Source: Candidatus Saccharimonadota bacterium
Lineage (GTDB): Bacteria > Patescibacteriota > Saccharimonadia > Saccharimonadales > Saccharimonadaceae
DNA: 64,000 bases
Direction of reading: 5' to 3'
Assembly: GCA_017510925.1 (NCBI GenBank)
Contig: JAFWLT010000001.1
Location: forward strand, 1 to 64,000
The translations under genes were made by a program, and so were the position numbers. This document shows, piece by piece, positions 16,697 to 26,643 of this stretch. The notes under the pieces were generated by a model that made no database searches, was not told where the DNA came from, and saw only the letters and a list, made by a program, of their open reading frames with translations. The first letter of the stretch is position 1; each line of letters opens with the position of its first letter.

Positions 16697-17001
16697 AATT
16701 ATATCTAGATACATCCACCGATACTGTAATTCTAAAGTTAGACGATAAAGTTTACGAGCAAACTTTTGGCCGTGATATGGCCGAAAAATTACTTGGCTTC
16801 GTTCACGAAAAGTTACAAGAAAACGGCAAAGACTTTAAAGACATAGAAGCAATAGAATTCAACGAAGGCCCCGGCTCTTTCACTGGTCTTAGAATCGGCG
16901 CAGCCATCGTCAATACCCTCATTCACGAACTAAATCTAAATCAACCTTTAGTAATTCCAAACTACGGCAAAGGTGCCAATATCACTAAACCAGTTAAATA
17001 A
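16693..17001 (+). CDS. tsaB: Short TsaB-like protein (N-terminal lobe only)
   Basis: A 102-aa protein matching the first half of TsaB: LYLDTSTDTVIL, then IEAIEFNEGPGSFTGLRIGAAIVNTL, the TsaB signature. TsaB is normally about 220-240 aa with a second ASKHA lobe, absent here; the frame ends at a normal stop that abuts the convergent clpP stop. It may still bind TsaD through the N-terminal dimer face. Either a minimal family form or a truncation. Confidence 0.85.
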   Translation: MKLYLDTSTDTVILKLDDKVYEQTFGRDMAEKLLGFVHEKLQENGKDFKDIEAIEFNEGPGSFTGLRIGAAIVNTLIHELNLNQPLVIPNYGKGANITKPVK

Positions 17002-17586
17002 TTACTTAATTATTTCGTCAATAATACCGTATTTTTTGGCGTCTTCTGCACTCATCCAATTGTCACGGTCCATATCTTTTTCAACTTGCGCCAAACTTTT
17101 TCCGGTATTTTTTGCAAAAATTTCAGCAAGGCGTTTTTTAAGAAATACACCTTCTCTAAGCATAATTTCTTGATCGGTAATTTTACCTTCTGTGCCAGAA
17201 GATGGTTGGTGAATCATAATCCTAGCATTTGGTAGACAATATCTCTTGCCTTTAGCACCAGAAGATAGAAGCATCGCGCCCATTGAAGCTTGAAGCCCAA
17301 TACCAATAGTTTCTACATCTGGCTCAATATAATTCATCGTGTCAATAATTGCAAGACCATCATACACAGAACCACCAGGAGAATTAATATAAAGTTTAAT
17401 TGGTTTCTTTGAATCTTCGTGTGCAAGGTAAAGAAGCTGTGCCACTACCAAATTTGCTGTGTGCGCGTTTACATCTTCACCAAGAAACACGATTCTGTCA
17501 TTTAAAAGCCTAGAATAAATATCGTAAGCTCTCTCACCTTTATTAGTTTCTTCTACTACTGTTGGAACTAAATAGTTTTTTGTCAT
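17002..17586 (-). CDS. clpP: ATP-dependent Clp protease proteolytic subunit ClpP
   Basis: A 194-aa serine peptidase. [35 protein letters not shown], nucleophile [14 protein letters not shown], His in [10 protein letters not shown] and an Asp in [11 protein letters not shown]. It forms the barrel that pairs with ClpC. The GGAG site is inside the last codons of clpC, one base away from it, so it is co-transcribed. Confidence 0.97.
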   Translation of the reverse strand: MTKNYLVPTVVEETNKGERAYDIYSRLLNDRIVFLGEDVNAHTANLVVAQLLYLAHEDSKKPIKLYINSPGGSVYDGLAIIDTMNYIEPDVETIGIGLQASMGAMLLSSGAKGKRYCLPNARIMIHQPSSGTEGKITDQEIMLREGVFLKKRLAEIFAKNTGKSLAQVEKDMDRDNWMSAEDAKKYGIIDEIIK

Positions 17587-17587
17587 A

Positions 17588-20059
17588 TTACTCCTTTACT
17601 AATTTTAAATTTTTACCAATTTTCTTCAAAGTTACCATATCACCTTTTACTAATTTTTCGGAAATAATTTCTTCAGAAAGTAGCGATTCTACTTCATCTT
17701 CAATTTTACGTCTAAGAGGCCTTGCGCCATTCTTTGGATCATAACCTGTAGAAATCAAATAATCCTTAGCTTCTGGCGAAATCTTTAAACCGATTCCTTT
17801 AGTAGATAGACGCTTCCTAAGATCATCAATCAAATTATCAAAAATCTTTTCTACGTTTTCACGTGTCAAAGCATGGAATACTAACACAGAATCTAATCTA
17901 TTAATTAGTTCTGGGCGCATTGCCTTTTTTAGAGCCTTCATCGCATAGGATTTATTTTCCTCATATTCTTCAGCAAGCGCTTTTTTATCTTTTTTGGTCT
18001 TAGCCGTAAAGCCAAGCTCACCTTCTCTATACATATCAGCAGAGCCCAAATTAGAAGTTAGAATCACAATTGTATTATTAAATTTTACTTTATTTCCTTG
18101 TCCGTCCGTAAGAACTCCGTCTTCCAAAATTTGGAGTAGCAAATTAAATACATCTGGGTGTGCTTTTTCGATTTCATCAAACAAAATCACAGAATATGGT
18201 TTTCTGCGCACGGCCTCTGTAAGTTTGCCACCATCTTCATAGCCCACATAACCAGCTGGCGCACCCACAAGTCTAGATACATTGTGTTTCTCGCCAAATT
18301 CGCTCATATCAATTTTAATCAGCGCATTTTCACCACCAAATACTTCGCGCGCAATTACACGAGCAAGCTCAGTTTTGCCCACGCCAGTAGGCCCCATAAA
18401 GATAAACGAACCAATTGGTCTCCTAGGATCTGCAATTCCAGAACGTCCCCTTCTAATTGCTTTAGACACAGCAGAAACTGCTTCGTCTTGCCCCACAATA
18501 GATTCTTTAATATGAGACTCAAGATCGAGAAGCATTTTCATTTCACTTCCGTGTACTTTAGAAACTGGAATACCAGTCTTTAGAGACACTGCTGTAGCTA
18601 AATTTTCTTCTGTAAGAACCGGTGCTTTTTCTAATTTCTTTACGCCAGCTTTTTCTAATTTTTTTATTTCTTTTTCGAGCCTAATAAGCTCCGTCTTAAG
18701 TGTAGCTGCTTTTTCGTAATCTTCAGCCTCAGCTGCCTCATTCATTTTTTCTTCAAGTGAAGCTTTTTGAATCTTCATCTTTTTATATTTACCACCGTCT
18801 TTTTTGTCTGCTGAAACTTTACAAATTGCCGAAGCTTCATCAATAATATCAATCACCTTGTCCGGCATAAATCTATCATTAATATAACGCTGACTCATTA
18901 CAATTGCTGTTTCCAAAATTTCATCCGGAATCACCACGCCATGATGATCTTCATAATGCTTTTTAATTCCCTTCAAAATTCTAAACGTAATTGTAGGCGA
19001 AGGTTCTTCTACCATTACTGTCTGGAAACGACGAGAAAGCGCCTTATCTTTTTCGATCGTTTTTCTATATTCATCAAGAGTAGTCGCGCCAATTAAGTGC
19101 AAAGAATTTCTAGCAAGTTCTGGTTTCAAAATATTTGCAGCGTCCATAGAACCTTCCGAATTCCCAGCACCACAAAGAAGATGAATCTCATCAATAAACA
19201 GAAGCACCGAATCATCAGCTACTGCTTCATCAATAATACCTTTAATTCTTTCTTCAAATTCGCCACGGAATTTAGTACCAGCCACCACGCTGGACAAATC
19301 TACCTGATAAATATGTTTGCCAATCAGATTCCCTGGCACATTCTGCTCAGCAATCCTAGAAGCAAGTCCTTCTACAATTGCAGTTTTACCAACACCAGCT
19401 TCACCAATTAAAACTGGATTAGATTTAGTTCTACGAGAAAGCACCGTCACCACGCGCTCAATTTCATTTTCACGCCCAATTACTGTATCAAGATGCCCAG
19501 CTCTAGCCTCCTCCGTCAAATCTTTTCCATATTTTTTCAAAAACTTAAGATTTGAAGTTTTAGCAAATTCAGCTTTTTTAGCCTTAATTTTTTCATCTTC
19601 GGTTTGTTTCTCTACTAAGTCTTCAATCTCGGCTAACATCTTTTCTGTGTCAGCTTTAAGTTCAATTAAAATGAGAGATGCTCTAGAATTTGGTTGGGTC
19701 AAAATTGCATATAATATATGCTCAGTGCCAATTACCGAAAGCCCCTCTTCGTTTACAAAGTTTTGTGCCATCCTAAGGGTTAACACCACTGCTTCAGATA
19801 ATGACATCATTGCCATGTCCGAACCCGGCACCTCTACAGCTACTTTGTTTAAAAGTTTTTCTACATCACTTAAAGTTACACCTTCACGCCGAATCATCTC
19901 GGCGCCAGTACAAGTGTCTTGAGCCAGAATTCCCATCAAGAGATGTTCTGTGCCCATATAACCATTGTTATATTTTTTACTATAAAAATCAGCCTTCTGA
20001 AGCGCAAACTTGGCGTTTTCAGATAAACGATTCATTATCTCACTAAACTCAGCTTGCAT
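17588..20059 (-). CDS. clpC: ATP-dependent Clp protease ATP-binding subunit ClpC
   Basis: An 823-aa Hsp100 unfoldase. Double Clp N-domain (about 5-150), AAA+ 1 with [15 protein letters not shown], a UVR-like coiled middle domain (about 425-475), AAA+ 2 with [15 protein letters not shown], and a ClpB-D2-like C-terminus. It unfolds substrates for ClpP, encoded next. The promoter TTGACT-17-TAAAAT overlaps a CIRCE operator, predicting HrcA heat-shock control. Confidence 0.97.
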   Translation of the reverse strand: MQAEFSEIMNRLSENAKFALQKADFYSKKYNNGYMGTEHLLMGILAQDTCTGAEMIRREGVTLSDVEKLLNKVAVEVPGSDMAMMSLSEAVVLTLRMAQNFVNEEGLSVIGTEHILYAILTQPNSRASLILIELKADTEKMLAEIEDLVEKQTEDEKIKAKKAEFAKTSNLKFLKKYGKDLTEEARAGHLDTVIGRENEIERVVTVLSRRTKSNPVLIGEAGVGKTAIVEGLASRIAEQNVPGNLIGKHIYQVDLSSVVAGTKFRGEFEERIKGIIDEAVADDSVLLFIDEIHLLCGAGNSEGSMDAANILKPELARNSLHLIGATTLDEYRKTIEKDKALSRRFQTVMVEEPSPTITFRILKGIKKHYEDHHGVVIPDEILETAIVMSQRYINDRFMPDKVIDIIDEASAICKVSADKKDGGKYKKMKIQKASLEEKMNEAAEAEDYEKAATLKTELIRLEKEIKKLEKAGVKKLEKAPVLTEENLATAVSLKTGIPVSKVHGSEMKMLLDLESHIKESIVGQDEAVSAVSKAIRRGRSGIADPRRPIGSFIFMGPTGVGKTELARVIAREVFGGENALIKIDMSEFGEKHNVSRLVGAPAGYVGYEDGGKLTEAVRRKPYSVILFDEIEKAHPDVFNLLLQILEDGVLTDGQGNKVKFNNTIVILTSNLGSADMYREGELGFTAKTKKDKKALAEEYEENKSYAMKALKKAMRPELINRLDSVLVFHALTRENVEKIFDNLIDDLRKRLSTKGIGLKISPEAKDYLISTGYDPKNGARPLRRKIEDEVESLLSEEIISEKLVKGDMVTLKKIGKNLKLVKE

Positions 20060-20068
20060 AATACCCCC

Positions 20069-20106
20069 ATTTTATCAAACTAGCACTCATTAGTCAAGAG
20101 TGCTAA
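20069..20106 (-). promoter_or_regulatory. CIRCE (HrcA) operator over the clpC promoter
   Basis: TAGCACTC (20081-20088), 9-nt spacer, GAGTGCTAA (20098-20106) matches CIRCE (TTAGCACTC-N9-GAGTGCTAA) at 17 of 18 positions. The spacer contains the -35 TTGACT (20097-20092), 17 bp from TAAAAT (20074-20069). The operator also covers the galU stop codon. Confidence 0.9.
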
Positions 20107-20939
20107 TCTTTACCACCGGCTACTACATCGTTTGCATGCACCCAGCCCTCTACAGTGCCACCATCGAGATATTCACCTTCAACTTTTGCAGCTCTCATAA
20201 TACCACCTTTTTTAATATAGGTAGCAAATGGATCAGTAATCATGTATTCCTGATCAGTTGGGCCAAAATCATTAGAGTTTACATATTCTACAATTTCCTT
20301 GAGCATGGAAGGGGAAAGAATATATTTACTTACAGACGCAAGCCCAGTTACCTGTTCTGGCGCTGGCTTCTCGGTAATCTTAGTAATTTTTTCGTCTTCA
20401 ATTGTAAGTGCGCCACCATTTAGAAGAGCTTCGTATGGATGATCAATCGCACAAAGTGCTGATTCATCTTCTCCCTTAATAGATTCAAGCAGCATCTGTG
20501 CCGAAGATTTGCCACCAGGATTCCAAATAAAATCATCGCCCATAAACACCAAAACTGGTTCATCAATATTATATTCTTCTACAACAAGAGCTACAGGTAC
20601 AGCCGTACCATATTTTGCTGATGGATCTTGTGCTACATAGTGGATAGTTACATCATCAGGAAGCGTCTTAGCCTTTTCTAGCTTATCTTCCTTACCACGT
20701 TCACGAAGATAAAGATTAAGTGCCAAATTGTCCTGATAAAATGCTCTCACCTGGCAAGGCTCCACATTGGAAACCACCATATATATATCTTTTACTCCAG
20801 CCTCAATCAGCTCCTGTACCGAGTAGTCTACCAGAGGTCTATTACCTACTGGAAGCATTGATTTTTCAATAATTTTAGTAATAGGAAGCCGACGTGTCCC
20901 CCAGCCAGCCACCGGAATAATAGCTTTTCTAATTTCCAT
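20103..20939 (-). CDS. galU: UTP--glucose-1-phosphate uridylyltransferase
   Basis: A 278-aa nucleotidyltransferase. IIPVAGWGTRRLPITKIIEKSMLPVGNRPLVDY is the GalU substrate-binding start; VFMGDDFIW and GGALTIEDEKITKITEKP follow. It makes UDP-glucose for cell-surface glycans. An extended -10 (TGCTATAAT) ends 9 nt before the ATG. Confidence 0.94.
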   Translation of the reverse strand: MEIRKAIIPVAGWGTRRLPITKIIEKSMLPVGNRPLVDYSVQELIEAGVKDIYMVVSNVEPCQVRAFYQDNLALNLYLRERGKEDKLEKAKTLPDDVTIHYVAQDPSAKYGTAVPVALVVEEYNIDEPVLVFMGDDFIWNPGGKSSAQMLLESIKGEDESALCAIDHPYEALLNGGALTIEDEKITKITEKPAPEQVTGLASVSKYILSPSMLKEIVEYVNSNDFGPTDQEYMITDPFATYIKKGGIMRAAKVEGEYLDGGTVEGWVHANDVVAGGKD

Positions 20940-20948
20940 AATACCAAT

Positions 20949-20957
20949 ATTATAGCA
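20949..20957 (-). promoter_or_regulatory. Extended -10 promoter of galU
   Basis: TGCTATAAT, 9 nt before the ATG, with no Shine-Dalgarno site. Confidence 0.65.
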
Positions 20958-20962
20958 TAAAA

Positions 20963-22726
20963 CTAGTCAAAGTTTTCAATAAATTCCATCTTGCGACGGA
21001 TGTAGAATTTATTTACCAAATAGACTATTACAAACACTGCTACGGCTGCAATTATTAAAGTTTTCACTGCGTCAAAGTCAGATTCTTTGTTATCTTTTGC
21101 TGTATCTTTGATAGCATTGGTAGATTCCTTAGAAACTGCACCGGCTTTTGGTCTAAGCATCAAGCTCATACCATCAGTAGTACCAGCTGCATCTACAATA
21201 ATAAATCTCTTGGTACCGTCTTCGTTTTGATTTACTGAAATAATACCGTTAGCTTCACCATCTTCCCAGGTAATCTTAATTGCGTGTTCACCAGCCGACA
21301 AAGCTTGTGAAAATGCGTTTGAGATAATTAGTGATGTAGCTCCACCTTCAGAAATCTTAAAGTAATCTGCAGGAATTATTTCTTCGTCAATTACAAGTTC
21401 TTTGAACTTGCTGTAGTCTGCAGAAGTTCTAAACATAATTCTTTCACCTACACCAAAAACCTCACCAGAGTTAAGAATTGGATAAATCTTAGACCAAACG
21501 GCAAGAATCTTAAGATTTAGTGGGCCATCCACGCCAACCTCTAGTTGATCACCAGCCTTAGCTAGCATATCGTCTTTACCTTCAAGTCTCCAGCCTCTAA
21601 AGATATAACCTTCTTTTTCTGGTACCTTGTCGGTAATTACAAATGTACAAGTACCCATAAAGGTTTCACATCTTTGTGGTTCTGGAATATCCTTTACATC
21701 TTCTACTACATATTCCAAAGTAAACACCGTGATTGGATTCCAGTTAGCAATCAAGATAGTAGAAGTTTCTGTCACGGTAATTTCTGTACCTGGCATTACT
21801 ACTTCTTTACCCTTTTGCCAGTTCATAAATTCAAAAGCAGATCTGGTTGGCATTGTGTCTGGAACCTTAAATTTACAAGAGCCAGTTGCACTCTTACATT
21901 CTTGTGCAGTTGGAGCACCACTACCACCATTACCTTCAAATACAAGTGTATAGGTTCTAATTTCTGCCCATACAGCTTTAAGTTTCAAAGTTAGAAGATA
22001 TGAACGAGTTCTTACACTTGCGCCTGGAGCATAAGTCATAGAATTATCGTCAACTTTTTGCCAACCCATAAACTCATAACCTTCTCTAGTTGGAGTTTCG
22101 TCAGAAATCTTATAATCGCAAGTCTTAATGCGAGATTTACAGGTATCAGTCTCTGGGCCGCCTACACCACCATTTGCATCATATTCAACTGCAAAAGTTC
22201 TTTCTACATCAAATTCTGCAGTAAGTTCCAAAACTTTGTTTTCAGTGTTTAGAACAATTGCTTCAGTAGAATTTGGAAGATAAGTTTTTTCGTTCTTGGC
22301 ATCATACCAATAAATAAACTCGCCATCACCAGTTGGGATTTCGTCAATCAGAGCAAAAGTCTTTTCAGTTTCTGTACCAGTATAAGTGCTCTCTCTAAAC
22401 AAAGTCTTGTCGATATAAACTTCACCAGTATCTTGATCAAGTTTTTCTTCTGCGATTACATATTTTACTGCAAAAGTATTTTGCTCTGGCTCCGGATCAG
22501 TAGCTGGATCAGTTGGATCAGTTGGATCGGTTGCTGGATCGGTTGGGTCAGTGACTGGATCTGTATTAAGACCAGTTGCATCAATCCCCGTGCCAGGATC
22601 ACCACCTGGAGTAGTAGTGTCATCTGCATTAGATCCTACCTGAAATACAAAAACACCTGAAATAACTAAAACTGCGCCAAACACAGCCAATAATTTAGTA
22701 AAAATCCCCTTCTCTCTTTTCATCAT
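20963..22726 (-). CDS. Surface protein with InlB-type (Listeria-Bacteroides) repeats
   Basis: A 587-aa protein: signal or membrane helix (about 9-30), a Thr-Asp-Pro repeat stalk (TDPTDPATDP, about 55-80), then four beta-grasp InlB B-type repeats ending in ...GWQK/...WA-like strands (YDANGG, FEGNGGSG, MNWQKG, FRGWRLEG). Three of the repeats carry a Cys-x5-7-Cys insertion (CKSRIKTC, CKSATGSC, CETFMGTC). A C-terminal membrane helix (about 555-577) and a basic tail anchor it. It is likely an adhesion or spacer protein. It has a perfect consensus promoter. Confidence 0.8.
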   Translation of the reverse strand: MMKREKGIFTKLLAVFGAVLVISGVFVFQVGSNADDTTTPGGDPGTGIDATGLNTDPVTDPTDPATDPTDPTDPATDPEPEQNTFAVKYVIAEEKLDQDTGEVYIDKTLFRESTYTGTETEKTFALIDEIPTGDGEFIYWYDAKNEKTYLPNSTEAIVLNTENKVLELTAEFDVERTFAVEYDANGGVGGPETDTCKSRIKTCDYKISDETPTREGYEFMGWQKVDDNSMTYAPGASVRTRSYLLTLKLKAVWAEIRTYTLVFEGNGGSGAPTAQECKSATGSCKFKVPDTMPTRSAFEFMNWQKGKEVVMPGTEITVTETSTILIANWNPITVFTLEYVVEDVKDIPEPQRCETFMGTCTFVITDKVPEKEGYIFRGWRLEGKDDMLAKAGDQLEVGVDGPLNLKILAVWSKIYPILNSGEVFGVGERIMFRTSADYSKFKELVIDEEIIPADYFKISEGGATSLIISNAFSQALSAGEHAIKITWEDGEANGIISVNQNEDGTKRFIIVDAAGTTDGMSLMLRPKAGAVSKESTNAIKDTAKDNKESDFDAVKTLIIAAVAVFVIVYLVNKFYIRRKMEFIENFD

Positions 22727-22752
22727 AATATATATGACCTTTCTTGCTAACC

Positions 22753-22781
22753 ATTATAAAGGGTAAAACTGCTTATGTCAA
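22753..22781 (-). promoter_or_regulatory. Perfect consensus promoter of the InlB-repeat gene
   Basis: TTGACA (22781-22776), 17 bp, TATAAT (22758-22753), preceded by TAGTG as at the 2.93-kb promoter. AAAGGT lies before the ATG. Confidence 0.85.
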
Positions 22782-22796
22782 CACTAAAAACAAAAA

Positions 22797-23147
22797 CTAT
22801 AAGCCAAATTGTGAGTCAGAAAGTGCCCCTGCGTCAAACGGATTCTGATAATCGTCTAAAGCATCAATCTCAATTTGGAGTTTCTTCAAATATTCTTCTA
22901 GAACCTCTTTGTTGATTGGTCCAGTCTTTGCAAAATCATAGTCACCTTCTTCATCTTCTTCTTCGTCTTCCACTTCTTCGTTATCAGGAAGATAACCTGG
23001 TCTAGATCTATCTAGATAAATATCACCAGAATAGTGATAAATCGCAAGCGACACCGTGGTAAGACAAAGTGTAATAAAAATCGATATTATACAAAGTAAT
23101 ATCAACTTCTTTCCACCAACGTTTTTCGCTTCTTCGTTATTGTCCAT
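22797..23147 (-). CDS. Small single-pass membrane protein, unknown
   Basis: A 116-aa protein: short N-terminus, membrane helix (about 14-37), a very acidic stretch (EEVEDEEEDEEGDYD) and a helical tail. The first codons overlap the upstream gene by 11 nt. No family recognised. Confidence 0.55.
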   Translation of the reverse strand: MDNNEEAKNVGGKKLILLCIISIFITLCLTTVSLAIYHYSGDIYLDRSRPGYLPDNEEVEDEEEDEEGDYDFAKTGPINKEVLEEYLKKLQIEIDALDDYQNPFDAGALSDSQFGL

Positions 23148-23664
23148 CTTTTAGATTCTCCACTAGTTTCACCTGTTCATCAGTCAAAGCTCTAAGTTTA
23201 GTCACGTCTTTATTTACGGCTTGACGTTTTTCTCTTGCTGTTAACAGCCTTTCATAAAATTTATCTGGTTCGCTTTTACAATTTGTATTTACTAATTCTT
23301 CCAATGCCTGTTGATACACAATGAAATTATTTACAAAATTAGTTCTTTTGTTTGCAAAATTCGTCTGATTCTCAAGAAGCCCTGGATTAGAAATGTTATT
23401 TTCCACTAATCTCAAGTTTAGTGGCGTGATAAAATTCGTCAAAATCGTTTCATAATATCTGCCAAGATAAACTCTGGTTCTAGAATCTACTCTCTGAAGT
23501 GATTTAAGATTGTCTCTCATTGCATCGCAATGATCTATAATTGTTTCTCTCTGAGTATCGGTTATAATAGGCTGATCTTCTTCACCTTCTGCAAAAGCTT
23601 TAAAGCCAAAAGAGCCAACACAAATTACGGCGACAACCAAAACCAAAACTTTCAGTTTCTTCAT
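23137..23664 (-). CDS. Secreted helical protein, unknown
   Basis: A 175-aa protein with a signal peptide (about 1-25, KAFA|EGE) and an all-helical, charged mature part with two cysteines. TGCTATAAT ends 7 nt before the ATG, predicting a leaderless start. It overlaps the next gene and probably works with it. Confidence 0.6.
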   Translation of the reverse strand: MKKLKVLVLVVAVICVGSFGFKAFAEGEEDQPIITDTQRETIIDHCDAMRDNLKSLQRVDSRTRVYLGRYYETILTNFITPLNLRLVENNISNPGLLENQTNFANKRTNFVNNFIVYQQALEELVNTNCKSEPDKFYERLLTAREKRQAVNKDVTKLRALTDEQVKLVENLKDGQ

Positions 23665-23671
23665 ATAATAT

Positions 23672-23680
23672 ATTATAGCA
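23672..23680 (-). promoter_or_regulatory. Leaderless extended -10 promoter
   Basis: TGCTATAAT ends 7 nt before the ATG at 23664. Confidence 0.65.
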
Positions 23681-23683
23681 CGA

Positions 23684-24787
23684 TTATTGTTGGCTAATTG
23701 TGGTATCGTCGAATTTGATGTAGTTATCTGCGTTAGTCAACATTTCTTTTACAAGGAGATAGCTTTCTACCCACCAGCTCATTTCTGTTTCAGAAGCTTC
23801 TGGCTCACTTGTTGGGCCTTGGTAATAATAATTGTAATAATCGTCGTACCAAATGAGACGGCCAGCTGCAGCACGTTCATATCTTGGAATTCTTGTTACA
23901 ATACCAAGTGCGTTAGCGTTCTTAGATTGCTTAGCAAAATCTGGCGTATAATTAGCACCACTTTCTTTTCTAGCACCCCAAATTAGAACCTTGGAATATC
24001 CATCTTCATTCTCATCATAGTCAAACGAGATATGCTCAAGACCACTTATAATCTTGATCTTCATATTCCAATCTTTAAGATAAACGTATTCACCGTCTAC
24101 TTGGTTCTCATGATCAGAAGAGTTTACAATTTGAGTAGCAAGTTCTAGGGTAGCTTTATTTTGATTTACCATCGCTACAGCGCCAAATACTACTGCGCCA
24201 AGTGCAACTATCACAAGAGCAGCAAGCGCAAATGTCATTTTCTTCTGCTTAGACTCTAGAGCAGTTAATTGTACTTGTGTTTTATGATCAACAGATTTTT
24301 CTGCTTTTACAACTTTTTTGGCTTCCTTAAATTCGGCATCAGCTTTTTTGGCTCTCTCAGCTTTCTCAGCCTTTTCAATTTCGGACTTCTTGCCTTCGAT
24401 TTTATTAACTTCTTTTGCTGTTACATTATCAACATTCTGGCGCATTGGTTCTACATCTACAGTAAGTACGCCTTCGTCTACTGGCATAGCTGTTTTGCCT
24501 TCGGCCTTGATCTCTTTTACTTCTGGCTTAGCTGGAGCTTCTTCGTCAATATCATCCAGCATATCATCGTCCATCACGTCATCATCAGGAGTAGCGCCCA
24601 TTTTCACCTCTATCTCAGCTTCAGCCTTGATAGTTTCTTCGTCTTTTTCACGCTCATCTGGGAATTTATCATCCACAGATTTCATCGCCCACACCAAAGG
24701 ATCAGCACTAGCTGCTTTTAACTGTGCTTTTCTTTTATCTTCCTCAGTCGGCATCGGTCTCACGTGTTCACGACGTCTTCTACGCAT
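23684..24787 (-). CDS. Membrane protein with acidic cytoplasmic N-domain
   Basis: A 367-aa protein from MRRRRREHVRP, which has a GGGAG site. The earlier in-frame codons are promoter. A basic start, then a long acidic and Ala/Glu/Lys coiled-coil-like cytoplasmic part (about 15-185), one membrane helix (about 187-210) and an extracellular domain with Tyr-rich YDDYYNYYYQG. No family recognised. It heads a three-gene cluster of membrane or secreted proteins. Confidence 0.6.
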   Translation of the reverse strand: MRRRRREHVRPMPTEEDKRKAQLKAASADPLVWAMKSVDDKFPDEREKDEETIKAEAEIEVKMGATPDDDVMDDDMLDDIDEEAPAKPEVKEIKAEGKTAMPVDEGVLTVDVEPMRQNVDNVTAKEVNKIEGKKSEIEKAEKAERAKKADAEFKEAKKVVKAEKSVDHKTQVQLTALESKQKKMTFALAALVIVALGAVVFGAVAMVNQNKATLELATQIVNSSDHENQVDGEYVYLKDWNMKIKIISGLEHISFDYDENEDGYSKVLIWGARKESGANYTPDFAKQSKNANALGIVTRIPRYERAAAGRLIWYDDYYNYYYQGPTSEPEASETEMSWWVESYLLVKEMLTNADNYIKFDDTTISQQ

Positions 24788-24811
24788 TAAAATCTCCCTT
24801 ATGTTTACCCC

Positions 24812-24820
24812 ATTATAACA
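24812..24820 (-). promoter_or_regulatory. Extended -10 promoter (TGTTATAAT)
   Basis: 24 nt before the ATG at 24787, with a GGGAG site in between: a leadered case. Confidence 0.6.
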
Positions 24821-24842
24821 CAAGCAAAATCAAAAATGCAAG

Positions 24843-26615
24843 TTAATTTCGTTTTAACATCACAGTGAATGCTTCTGGTGGAATATCAATTTTGCCAAAA
24901 CGTTTCATTCTGGCTTTACCACGTTTCTGCTTTTCTAGTAGTTTGGCTTTTCTGTCTCTATCACCCGTATGAATTTTGACGAGCACATCTTTTCTATACG
25001 CGCCAATTGTTTCCCTTGCGATAATTCTAGCCCCAATCGCAGCCTGCAATGCCACTTCAAAGTTTTGCCTTGGAATTACTTCTTTTAATTTTTTGGTTAC
25101 TTCCCGGCCAATTGCTTCTGCTTCAGTTTTATGCGCCATTACAGAAAGCGCGTCCATTTTTTCGCCAGCTACTAGAAAATCAATCCTCACCAAATCCTCA
25201 GCCTTGTAACCATTCAGCTCGTAATTAAAAGAAGCATATCCAGAAGTTGCAGATTTTAATTGATCATAAAAATCCGTCAAGAGATTTGCCATTGGCGCTT
25301 CAAAATCAATTACAGCTCGTTCTTCAATATAGCTTAAATTGGTTTGATATCCACGCTTCTCATTAATAAGATTAAGAACGTTCCCAATCATTTCGCGTGG
25401 CACAATAATTTCACCTTTTACCCACGGTTCGCGAATCTCGGCAATTTCTGTCATATCCGGAAGATCCGACGCAGATTTAATTTCAATTAATTCCCCAGTA
25501 TTTAGAAGAACTTCATAATTTGTAGAAGGATTAGTAATAATTAAATCAAGATTAAATTCTCGTTCTAATCTTTCTTTAATAATGTCCATATGAAGAAGCC
25601 CTAAAAATCCAATTCTAAGGCCAAATCCCAAAACTGGCGAATTCTCCGGTGCAAATTGGAGCGCCGAATCAGAAAGGCTTAATTTCTCAATCGCCTCTTT
25701 TAAATCTTTGTATTGATCATTTGAAACTGGGAAAAAACCAGCATACACAAACGGCAAAACATTTTTATAACCCGGCAAAGGCTGAATAGCTGGATTTTTA
25801 GTAAGCGTCACCGTATCACCAACTTTTGCCTCACGCGTAGTTTTAAGGTTTGTCACAATATAACCAATTTCACCAGCTTTAAGAGAATCTTTTGGCGTCA
25901 TTTTTGGCGTCAAAATTCCCACTTCAAGCGCCAAGCCTTTAGCCTCTGCCGCCATCATCAAAATCTCAGAATTTTTGTCAATCTCTCCCTCAAACACGCG
26001 AACATATAAAACCACCCCACGATAATCATCAAAATAGCTATCAAAGATTAGTGCTTTTGTCGCGCAATTTGTATCAGTATCAATTTTGATATCAAGATTA
26101 ATTAATCTATCCAAAATCTTGTCTATATTAAGTCCAGTCTTACCTGAAACTTCAATAATATCTTCGCGTTTACAACCAAGTAGATTAATAATTTGCTTAG
26201 CTACACCCTCTACATCAGCTGCCGGAAGATCAATTTTATTAATCACCGGAATAATCGTCAAATCTTGTTCCAAAGCAAGATAAACATTTGCCAAAGTCTG
26301 TGCTTGAATCCCTTGCGTAGCATCTACTACGAGAACTGCCGTTTCCACAGCCTGTAGCGACCTTGATACTTCATAAGAAAAATCCACGTGCCCCGGCGTA
26401 TCGATCAAATTTAACGTGTAGCCTTTCCAATGCATCGTTACCGGCGCCAATTTAATAGTAATACCTTTTTCACGCTCAAGATCCATAGAATCAAGAAGCT
26501 GCGACTTCATCTCACGTTTAGACACCGTCCCAGTAATTTCCATCATTCTATCTGCAATGGTGGATTTGCCATGATCAATATGCGCGATAATACAAAAATT
26601 CCGGATTTTTTCCAT
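24843..26615 (-). CDS. lepA: Elongation factor 4 (LepA)
   Basis: A 590-aa translational GTPase: G1 AHIDHGKSTIADR, G3 DTPGHVDF, G4 NKID, then domains II and III, EF-G-like domain V and the LepA-specific C-terminus (GDRDRKAKLLEKQKRGKARMK...GKIDIPPEAF). It acts on stalled or mistranslocated ribosomes. A -10 (TATAAT) lies 11 nt upstream, with no Shine-Dalgarno site. Confidence 0.97.
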   Translation of the reverse strand: MEKIRNFCIIAHIDHGKSTIADRMMEITGTVSKREMKSQLLDSMDLEREKGITIKLAPVTMHWKGYTLNLIDTPGHVDFSYEVSRSLQAVETAVLVVDATQGIQAQTLANVYLALEQDLTIIPVINKIDLPAADVEGVAKQIINLLGCKREDIIEVSGKTGLNIDKILDRLINLDIKIDTDTNCATKALIFDSYFDDYRGVVLYVRVFEGEIDKNSEILMMAAEAKGLALEVGILTPKMTPKDSLKAGEIGYIVTNLKTTREAKVGDTVTLTKNPAIQPLPGYKNVLPFVYAGFFPVSNDQYKDLKEAIEKLSLSDSALQFAPENSPVLGFGLRIGFLGLLHMDIIKERLEREFNLDLIITNPSTNYEVLLNTGELIEIKSASDLPDMTEIAEIREPWVKGEIIVPREMIGNVLNLINEKRGYQTNLSYIEERAVIDFEAPMANLLTDFYDQLKSATSGYASFNYELNGYKAEDLVRIDFLVAGEKMDALSVMAHKTEAEAIGREVTKKLKEVIPRQNFEVALQAAIGARIIARETIGAYRKDVLVKIHTGDRDRKAKLLEKQKRGKARMKRFGKIDIPPEAFTVMLKRN

Positions 26616-26643
26616 ATATATTATATATTATACAACATTTACA

